A program made the position numbers and the translations under genes. Under the pieces are notes generated by a model. The model saw nothing but the letters and a program-made list of their open reading frames with translations. It was not told where the DNA came from and did no database searches. A DNA stretch of 64,000 bases from Thermoanaerobacter uzonensis DSM 18761 (GTDB lineage: Bacteria; Bacillota; Thermoanaerobacteria; Thermoanaerobacterales; Thermoanaerobacteraceae): positions 1 to 64,000 of the forward strand of contig NZ_FQUR01000010.1 of assembly GCF_900129115.1 (NCBI RefSeq), in the 5' to 3' direction. Positions 58,487 through 64,000 of this stretch are shown here, piece by piece (the first letter of the stretch is position 1; every line of letters begins with the position of its first letter).

Positions 58487-59561
58487 ACTTGCACCGCGTA
58501 AATTTGCTGAAGAGTGGGATAACGTGGGATTGTTAATAGGAGATGGTTCTAAAGATGTTTCAAAAGTTTTAGTAGCTTTGGATGCTACTTCTGAAGTAGT
58601 TAAGGAAGCAATTGACAAAAGAGTAGATATGATTGTAACTCATCATCCGTTAGTTTTTAAGCCAATAAAAAATGTCAGGGCTGATAATCCAGTGGGCTCC
58701 TTGTTAATACAACTTATTAAAAATGATATTTCCCTTTATGCAGCACATACTTCTTTTGATATAGCTCCAAATGGTATGAATGATATTTTATGCAATGTCC
58801 TAGGAATATACGATAGGGAAGTTTTGGCTGTCACTTATTCCGAAGGATATAAAAAAATTGCAGTTTATGTGCCGCAAGGATATGAAGAAGTGGTAAAAAA
58901 TGCCATGTGCAGTGCAGGCGCTGGTTTCATTGGGAATTATAGTGATGCTACTTTTCAGGTGCGAGGCATTGGAACTTATAGACCTTTAGAAGGAACAAAC
59001 CCATTTATTGGTGAAATAGGGAAACTAGAAAAGACAGAAGAAGTAAAGATAGAAACTATAGTACCTCAGAGATATTTAGAAAAAGTTGTAACTGCAATGC
59101 TGAATGTTCATCCCTATGAAGAGGTTGCTTATGATATTTATTCTTTGGAAAATGTTAAAGAAGAATATGGGCTTGGAAGAATTGGAATTATTTCAGAAAC
59201 TACTTTACAAGAATTAGCTTTACAAGTAAAAACAAAACTTAAAATTAATAATTTAAGAGTGGTAGGAGACCTAAATAAAAAGATTAGAAAAGTGGCTGTA
59301 TGTGGTGGAAGCGGTGCAAGTCTTATTCACAAAGCTGTTTCTAAAGGAGCGGATGTTTTAATAACAGCAGACATTGGCTATCACGATGCGGTAGAAGCCC
59401 AACACCTCGGATTGGCTTTAATTGATGCTGGACATTTTGGTACGGAGAATATTGCAGTCAGGTTTATTGCAGAATATATAATTGATGAAACTCAGGAACA
59501 GGGACACGAAATAGAAGTATTAGTTAGTGAAAGTCAAAAAGATCCTTTTATATTTCTATAA
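58446..59561 (+). CDS. Nif3-like dinuclear metal centre protein
   Basis: 371 residues, including the middle YqfO-type insert (about 130-235). Metal ligands are seen in VTHHPLVFKP near the N-terminus, and in GHFGTENIAV near the C-terminus. The neighbour of trmK in most Firmicutes; sometimes called GTP cyclohydrolase I type 2, but the function is unproven. It starts inside trmK at ATG 58446 behind GAGGTG. Confidence 0.9.
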   Translation: MGLKCQVIASIMDKLAPRKFAEEWDNVGLLIGDGSKDVSKVLVALDATSEVVKEAIDKRVDMIVTHHPLVFKPIKNVRADNPVGSLLIQLIKNDISLYAAHTSFDIAPNGMNDILCNVLGIYDREVLAVTYSEGYKKIAVYVPQGYEEVVKNAMCSAGAGFIGNYSDATFQVRGIGTYRPLEGTNPFIGEIGKLEKTEEVKIETIVPQRYLEKVVTAMLNVHPYEEVAYDIYSLENVKEEYGLGRIGIISETTLQELALQVKTKLKINNLRVVGDLNKKIRKVAVCGGSGASLIHKAVSKGADVLITADIGYHDAVEAQHLGLALIDAGHFGTENIAVRFIAEYIIDETQEQGHEIEVLVSESQKDPFIFL

Positions 59562-59567
59562 TTAGGT

Positions 59568-59595
59568 TGACAAAAATAAATATATATGATAATAT
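59568..59595 (+). promoter_or_regulatory. SigA-type promoter for rnpB
   Basis: TTGACA (59568-59573), 16-base spacer, TAATAT (59590-59595). Confidence 0.7.
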
Positions 59596-59633
59596 ATATT
59601 CGATTGATGTGAAGAAATATATATGAAATAACG

Positions 59634-59999
59634 CATGTGAGTAAGTCGGATGGCCGCGTGCAAAATTGCACCTGCAATTTTGCACGAGGAAAGTCCGAGC
59701 TCCACAGGGCAGGGTGCCGGGTAACACCCGGTGGAGGCGACTCCAAGGAAAGTGCAACAGAGATATACCGCCTGGCACTCAACTTGTGAATGCCAGGTAA
59801 GGGTGGAAAGGTGAGGTAAGAGCTCACCAGAGACCAGGCGACTGGTCTGCTCTGCAAACCCCACCTGGAGCAAGGCGAATAGGAGGGAGTAGGTGGCCCG
59901 CCGTTTCCCTCGGGTTATGCTGCTAGAAGTGTCAGGCAACTGACACCCTAGATAGATGGCCATCCTCGACAGAACTCGGCTTATAGACTTGCTCACATG
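59634..59999 (+). ncRNA. rnpB: RNase P RNA
   Basis: About 366 bases closed by P1 (CATGTGAGTAAGTC with GACTTGCTCACATG, one mismatch). The universal cores are present: GAGGAAAGTCCGAGCTCC (CR-I, P4 left) and ACAGAACTCGGCTTATAG (P4 right), as are GGGTGCCGGGTAACACCCGG and GCAAACCCCACCTGGAGCAA. A long perfect hairpin at about 59660-59686 (GTGCAAAATTGCA / TGCAATTTTGCAC) is P3. The ribozyme trims tRNA 5' leaders. Open frames on the opposite strand are artefacts. Confidence 0.97.
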
Positions 60000-60005
60000 G
60001 ATTTA

Positions 60006-60036
60006 AAATACCATGATTCTGTGGTATTTTTTATTT
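60006..60036 (+). terminator. Terminator of rnpB
   Basis: AAAATACCA-TGATTCTG-TGGTATTTTTTA hairpin with a T run. The remaining bases to 60149 are AT-rich with no feature. Confidence 0.8.
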
Positions 60037-60149
60037 TTTATTTATGCAAAATTTAAAAATTGTTTGGTCCATAAATTTTTGTTTGATTTAAAAGTTGTTT
60101 TTTGCTAATATTATATATGGGCAAAACTATTATAGAAGGAGAGATTCAG

Positions 60150-60851
60150 ATGAGCATACATATTGGGGCTAAAGAAAACGAAATCGCTCAAACAGTGTTA
60201 TTGCCAGGAGATCCTTTAAGGGCTAAATACATAGCAGAAAATTTTCTTGAAGATGTAAAATGTTACAATGAAGTTAGAGGAATGTATGGTTTTACAGGGC
60301 ATTATAAAGGGAAAAGAGTATCAGTTCAAGGTACAGGCATGGGAGTACCTTCCTTATCTATTTATGTAAATGAGCTTATAACCAGTTACAACGTGAAAAA
60401 TCTCATAAGAATAGGTACTTGTGGTTCTTTGCAACCAGATATCAAACTCAGAGATATAGTAATTGCCATGAGTTCTTCAACAGACTCTGCAATAAATAAG
60501 ATTAGATTTAATGGTATGGATTATGCTCCTACAGCAAGTTTTAAATTATTGAAAAAAGCCTATGATAAAGCAATGGAGTTAGGAATACAACCTAAAGTAG
60601 GAAATATTCTTACAACGGATACTTTTTATAATGATGACCCAGACAGTTGGAAATTATGGGCGAAGTTTGGTGTTTTGGCAGTAGAGATGGAAACTGCAGG
60701 ACTATATACTCTGGCTGCTAAGTACAATGTAGATGCTCTTACAATATTGACAGTGAGCGATAGCTTGGTTACCGGAGAAGCAACGACAGCTGAAGAAAGG
60801 CAAAAGACTTTTATGGATATGGTAAAAATTGCACTAGAAATTGCTGAATAA
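60150..60851 (+). CDS. deoD: Purine nucleoside phosphorylase, DeoD type
   Basis: 233 residues from ATG 60150 (AAGGAG 8 bases before; the longer frame to 60102 has no signals). The phosphate and ribose motifs [27 protein letters not shown] and RIGTCGSLQ are conserved, and the base-binding motif [15 protein letters not shown] and catalytic Asp in [10 protein letters not shown] close the family pattern. It releases purine bases from nucleosides with phosphate. Monocistronic. Confidence 0.95.
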   Translation: MSIHIGAKENEIAQTVLLPGDPLRAKYIAENFLEDVKCYNEVRGMYGFTGHYKGKRVSVQGTGMGVPSLSIYVNELITSYNVKNLIRIGTCGSLQPDIKLRDIVIAMSSSTDSAINKIRFNGMDYAPTASFKLLKKAYDKAMELGIQPKVGNILTTDTFYNDDPDSWKLWAKFGVLAVEMETAGLYTLAAKYNVDALTILTVSDSLVTGEATTAEERQKTFMDMVKIALEIAE

Positions 60852-60859
60852 TGATTTTT

Positions 60860-60892
60860 AAAAAGAGGATAGCTGGGTTTATCCTCTTTTTA
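60860..60892 (+). terminator. Terminator of deoD
   Basis: AAAAAGAGGATA / TATCCTCTTTTT arms, 12 bp, 8-base loop. Confidence 0.88.
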
Positions 60893-60920
60893 AAATAATT
60901 GAAAAAGGAGCTGATAGGTG

Positions 60921-61877
60921 ATGAAGCCTTTAAAATTTAAGCCTATTTTTATGGAGAGAATATGGGGAGGTACTGCATTAAGAGATAAATTTGGCTTTGA
61001 TATTCCCAAGGGTAAAAAAATTGGAGAATTGTGGACAATATCTGACAATAGAACTGCTGTCAGTGTAATTGAAGGTGGAGAATTTAATGGCCAAAAACTA
61101 AGTGATATAGCCTACAAATTTTTTGAGGATATATATGGTAAAGAGGTAAATTATGAGAGATTTCCTTTACTTATCAAAATAATTGATGCGCAAGACAAAC
61201 TTTCCGTCCAAGTTCATCCAGATGATGAATATGCTTTTAAATACGAAAATGGCGATTCTGGAAAAACAGAGATGTGGTATATAATAGATGCAAAACCCGG
61301 GGCTAAACTTGTGTGCGGTTTAAAAGAAGGAACTACAAAAGAAGAATTTAAAAAACTATTGGAGGAAGAAAGATTAGAAGAATGTTTAAAGGAAATAGAA
61401 GTAAAGCCAGGTGATGTGATTTACATACCTTCAGGGATGGTGCATGCTATAGGTGAAGGCATACTTATTTGTGAAATTCAACAAAATTCAGACCTCACCT
61501 ATAGAGTATATGATTACAATAGAGTAGATGAATTCGGTAGGAAGAGAGAGTTACATATAGAAAAAGCTTTAAATGTTATAAATTTTAATTTAAAGACAGA
61601 TAAAATAATACCTGAATTTAAAGAAATACGAGGCGGACGCATATCTCATGTTGTTAAATCTCCATATTTTCAAGTAAGTATAATTGAAATAAATGAAGAG
61701 GTAAAAATAGATACAGAAGGAAAATTTAACACTTTAACAGCTATAGAAGGAAATTGTAAAATTTATTTTTATGAAGGTACTGTTGAATTAAAGGCAGGAG
61801 AGACTGTATTAATACCTGCTTCTACACCGAGTTATACAATAGAGGGAAATTGCAAGGTGCTCAAAGCTTATATATAG
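60921..61877 (+). CDS. manA: Mannose-6-phosphate isomerase, class I
   Basis: 318 residues, the short Gram-positive form. Zinc ligands are in VQVHPDDEYA (Gln, His), KTEMWYI (Glu) and PSGMVHAIGEG (His). A C-terminal cupin-like barrel follows. It interconverts mannose- and fructose-6-phosphate. ATG 60921 or GTG 60918 both fit AAGGAG at 10 or 7 bases. Transcribed alone between deoD and the tRNA pair. Confidence 0.94.
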   Translation: MKPLKFKPIFMERIWGGTALRDKFGFDIPKGKKIGELWTISDNRTAVSVIEGGEFNGQKLSDIAYKFFEDIYGKEVNYERFPLLIKIIDAQDKLSVQVHPDDEYAFKYENGDSGKTEMWYIIDAKPGAKLVCGLKEGTTKEEFKKLLEEERLEECLKEIEVKPGDVIYIPSGMVHAIGEGILICEIQQNSDLTYRVYDYNRVDEFGRKRELHIEKALNVINFNLKTDKIIPEFKEIRGGRISHVVKSPYFQVSIIEINEEVKIDTEGKFNTLTAIEGNCKIYFYEGTVELKAGETVLIPASTPSYTIEGNCKVLKAYI

Positions 61878-61889
61878 AAAGCGTAAATA

Positions 61890-61918
61890 TTGACAACTTT
61901 TTATTAAAATTGTATAAT
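61890..61918 (+). promoter_or_regulatory. SigA-type promoter for the tRNA-Val/tRNA-Ala pair
   Basis: TTGACA (61890-61895), 17-base spacer, TATAAT (61913-61918), both perfect; the tRNA starts 16 bases later. Confidence 0.88.
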
Positions 61919-61933
61919 AAAAAAGCAATAAGT

Positions 61934-62010
61934 GGGGTTATAGCTCAGCTGGTCAGAGCGCTACGTTGACATCGTAGAGGCCACAGGTTCAAGTCCTGTT
62001 AACCCCACCA
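61934..62010 (+). tRNA. tRNA-Val (GAC)
   Basis: 77 bases. Acceptor GGGGTTA/TAACCCC, anticodon stem CTACG/CGTAG with loop TTGACAT, encoded CCA at 62008-62010. Confidence 0.96.
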
Positions 62011-62029
62011 TTTCTTATATGGGTCATAT

Positions 62030-62105
62030 GGGGATATAGCTCAGTAGGGAGAGCACATGCCTCGCATGCATGAGGTCAGGGGTTCAAATCCCCTTATCTC
62101 CACCA
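62030..62105 (+). tRNA. tRNA-Ala (CGC)
   Basis: 76 bases. Acceptor GGGGATA/TATCTCC gives the G3-U70 pair that is the alanine identity mark. Anticodon stem CATGC/GCATG, loop CTCGCAT, encoded CCA. It reads the GCG codon, which is rare in these genes. Confidence 0.93.
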
Positions 62106-62196
62106 AACTGAAAATAAAATATTTTTATACATAAATTTATTTTTTTTTCACAAGATATAACCGAATCATAACAACATGAGGAGGTTATATCTTTTT

Positions 62197-63282
62197 ATGT
62201 GGAAAAATCTAAGATTTGTATTGATTTTGATAGTTTTGCTGTTTACCATATCAATTTTTTTGAGTGCATGTAAAAATACAATTCAAAAACCTTTTTTTAA
62301 GCCTTTTAGTAAGATAGGAGTAAAAAAACTTCAAATAGTAGGATTTTATGTTGATTCTGCTGGACCAGACAATTCATATCAATCACTGGTAAAATATTCA
62401 AGATATATTGATACACTTTCTCCATTATGGCTTACTGTAGAAGGAGACGGGACAGTAAAAGATTCTACAAATCCTCAGGCGCTGGATTATGCGAAAAAAC
62501 AAGGGATAAAGATAGTTCCTCTGGTGAATGTGGCAAATAGCAAAGATGAAGTTCTCTTGGATCCGAATATCCGTGAAAAGGCTATTTCTCAATTAATGGC
62601 CTTGTTAAAAAAACATAATTTTGATGGTTACAATATAGATTTTGAGTTTATTCCTCATGGAACCAAAAATTACATTAAAGATAAAGATTATCTAACAGCG
62701 TTTGTGAGTAAAATAAGACCTTTTATTAAAAAAGAAGGCAAAATTCTTGATATTTCTGTTATACCTCATTATCAGGTACCTAAAGAAATATCAGGTATAT
62801 ACGACTATCACGAATTAGCGCCTTTAGTTGACCATGTCACTTTGATGACCTATGATAGGCATAATGCTTCTTCACCGCCGGGACCTGTTTCTCCTGAGCA
62901 GTGGGTGGAGTACAACGTCAAAGATGCACTAAATGAAGGTTTTAAACCTGAACAAATATGTTTAGGAGTAGCTACTTATGGATATGATTGGCCTGCAAGT
63001 AAAAGTGGTGGTTTCTCTCGTCCTACAAAAGAAATACTTACAAAAGCACAAATTCAAGGAATTCAAATAAAGTGGAGCGACCAATACCAAGAGCCTTATT
63101 ATGTCTATTATGACAAAAACACGGGAATAACGAGAGAGGTATGGTTTGAAAACTCTGCCACTTTAGCTGAGAAGATAGAAGTTGCTAAAAGGTATAATTT
63201 ACATGGCATATGTGTGTGGAGGATTGGCTTTGAAACCCCTTCTTTTTGGGATGTTATAGGTAAGAAAATAGGAAGCAGATAG
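62197..63282 (+). CDS. GH18-family lipoprotein
   Basis: 361 residues from ATG 62197, 12 bases after AGGAGG (the in-frame ATG 62176 has no site). The signal peptide LFTISIFLSAC is a clear lipobox. The TIM barrel has the GH18 catalytic strand FDGYNIDFEF (DxxDxE-type) near residue 150, and MTYDRHN later. It is like the YaaH/YdhD class that act on spore cortex or cell-wall peptidoglycan, but without a LysM domain. The substrate is inferred only. Confidence 0.85.
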   Translation: MWKNLRFVLILIVLLFTISIFLSACKNTIQKPFFKPFSKIGVKKLQIVGFYVDSAGPDNSYQSLVKYSRYIDTLSPLWLTVEGDGTVKDSTNPQALDYAKKQGIKIVPLVNVANSKDEVLLDPNIREKAISQLMALLKKHNFDGYNIDFEFIPHGTKNYIKDKDYLTAFVSKIRPFIKKEGKILDISVIPHYQVPKEISGIYDYHELAPLVDHVTLMTYDRHNASSPPGPVSPEQWVEYNVKDALNEGFKPEQICLGVATYGYDWPASKSGGFSRPTKEILTKAQIQGIQIKWSDQYQEPYYVYYDKNTGITREVWFENSATLAEKIEVAKRYNLHGICVWRIGFETPSFWDVIGKKIGSR

Positions 63283-63353
63283 AAAAATATTGAAAACATT
63301 TAAGTAAAGATATATAATAGAGGTGTGATTACCAAATTATTGGGGGGATTTTC

Positions 63354-64000
63354 ATGAATTTAAATTCTTACATAGACAATATGAGAGACGACATTATAAA
63401 ATCAGTTCAAGAATTGGTCAGGATAAAAAGTGTACAAGATGAGCCAAAACCAGGTATGCCTTATGGAGAAGGTGTTGCGAAGGCATTGGACAAAGCTTTA
63501 GAGATCGCACAAAGTTTAGGCTTTAGGACTAAAAACGTGGATGGATATGTAGGGTATGCAGAATACGGCGAAGGAGAAGAAATGATAGGAGTTTTGGGAC
63601 ATTTAGATGTAGTTCCAGAAGGTGATGGGTGGACCCATCCACCTTATGGTGCTGAAATACATGAGGGAAAGATATATGGAAGAGGTACTGTAGATGATAA
63701 GGGCCCTATAATTGCTGCTTTATACGGGTTGAAAGCTATAAAAGACGCTGGGTTAAAGCTTTCTAAAAGAGTGAGAATTTTATTTGGAACAAATGAAGAG
63801 ACAGGTTCTCACGAAATTGCTTATTATTTAAAACACGATGAAGCTCCTACTATGGGTTTTACTCCTGATGCTCAATATCCAATTATATATGCAGAAAAAG
63901 GAATAACAATGTTTAATGTGGTAAAAGACTTTAATAAAAAGCCCAGTAATATAGTTATAGAATATATTAAAGGTGGAGAAAGGCCCAATGTAGTGCCGGG
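63354..64000 (+). CDS. pepV: M20-family dipeptidase (PepV/Sapep-like), 3' partial
   Basis: 215 codons from ATG 63354 (GGGGGGA 5 bases before) run to the window edge without a stop. They begin MNLNSYIDNMRDDI and contain the metal site GVLGHLDVVPEGDGW and GRGTVDDKGP, then the catalytic FGTNEETGSHE, the order of the PepV family. It hydrolyses dipeptides including Xaa-His in the cytoplasm. The C-terminal catalytic half and lid are outside the window. Confidence 0.9.
   Translation, partial: MNLNSYIDNMRDDIIKSVQELVRIKSVQDEPKPGMPYGEGVAKALDKALEIAQSLGFRTKNVDGYVGYAEYGEGEEMIGVLGHLDVVPEGDGWTHPPYGAEIHEGKIYGRGTVDDKGPIIAALYGLKAIKDAGLKLSKRVRILFGTNEETGSHEIAYYLKHDEAPTMGFTPDAQYPIIYAEKGITMFNVVKDFNKKPSNIVIEYIKGGERPNVVP

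Noticed and set aside
59534-59996. Three overlapping minus-strand open frames
   Set aside because: They are the complement of RNase P RNA and its leader, with no translation signals.

Overview
The window reads as chromosomal DNA of a thermophilic, low-GC, spore-forming, saccharolytic Clostridia member, closest in character to Thermoanaerobacter/Caldanaerobacter. The grounds are AT-rich codon use, strong AGGAGG-type ribosome binding sites, frequent GTG/TTG starts, spore genes (cotJABC, an alpha/beta SASP), anaerobic Fe-S and radical-SAM enzymes, a short-type glucan phosphorylase and an ATP-type PEP carboxykinase. This is inferred from gene content; no 16S gene is present.

Layout. 1-1.1 kb: 3' part of a zinc-finger-less TnpB-like nuclease gene with a premature stop, followed by a GC-rich tail. 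1.1-8.2 kb: lipoprotein, AEC permease, nitroreductase, citramalate synthase, DUF1848 protein, then nitroreductase and peptidase T on the minus strand. 8.4-11.7 kb: glucose-6-phosphate isomerase converging on glucan phosphorylase. 11.8-15.5 kb: SAM-I riboswitch controlling metF and a metH without its reactivation domain. 15.5-18.7 kb (minus): cotJABC, and a hutP-terminator-oadG-oadB unit. 18.9-31.7 kb: rRNA methyltransferase, esterase, AhpD-like protein, patatin, GT2 plus PlsY-like pair, HIRAN protein, RarA, PEP carboxykinase, YgiT zinc ribbon, Nudix, RluA-type synthase and a PflX-like radical SAM enzyme. 31.8-44.4 kb: 6S RNA candidate, TGS/uridine-kinase fusion, radical SAM/SPASM protein with a winged-helix neighbour, ferredoxin, SASP, Lon-like protease, QueG, Nth, VanW protein, PerR-like regulator, HAD phosphatase and acylphosphatase. 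44.5-53.4 kb: rpoN, then cggR-gapA-pgk-tpiA-gpmI-eno and secG. 53.5-59.6 kb: dgt, dnaG, rpoD, two tRNAs, trmK and a Nif3-like gene, an order typical of Firmicutes. 59.6-64 kb: RNase P RNA, deoD, manA, two tRNAs, a GH18 lipoprotein and the start of a pepV-like dipeptidase.

How the genes fit together. The window holds most of lower glycolysis under a CggR-type repressor with a recognisable two-part operator. It also holds storage-glucan entry (glgP, pgi, manA) and gluconeogenic PEP carboxykinase. Methionine synthesis is under SAM control, and citramalate synthase supplies the threonine-independent route to isoleucine. Replication and transcription start-up genes (dnaG, rpoD) lie in their own block.

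Most unusual observations. (1) A GC-rich dispersed repeat occurs three times (6.26, 16.7 and 33.8 kb). The most complete copy has imperfect terminal inverted repeats and flanking direct repeats. All three copies sit directly after the 3' end of a gene, in that gene's orientation. (2) A HutP-like antiterminator protein is encoded immediately before an intrinsic terminator and a Na+-pump decarboxylase beta-subunit gene. (3) The TnpB-like gene lacks its zinc finger and stays open for 44 codons past its stop. No CRISPR array, prophage or complete insertion sequence was seen.
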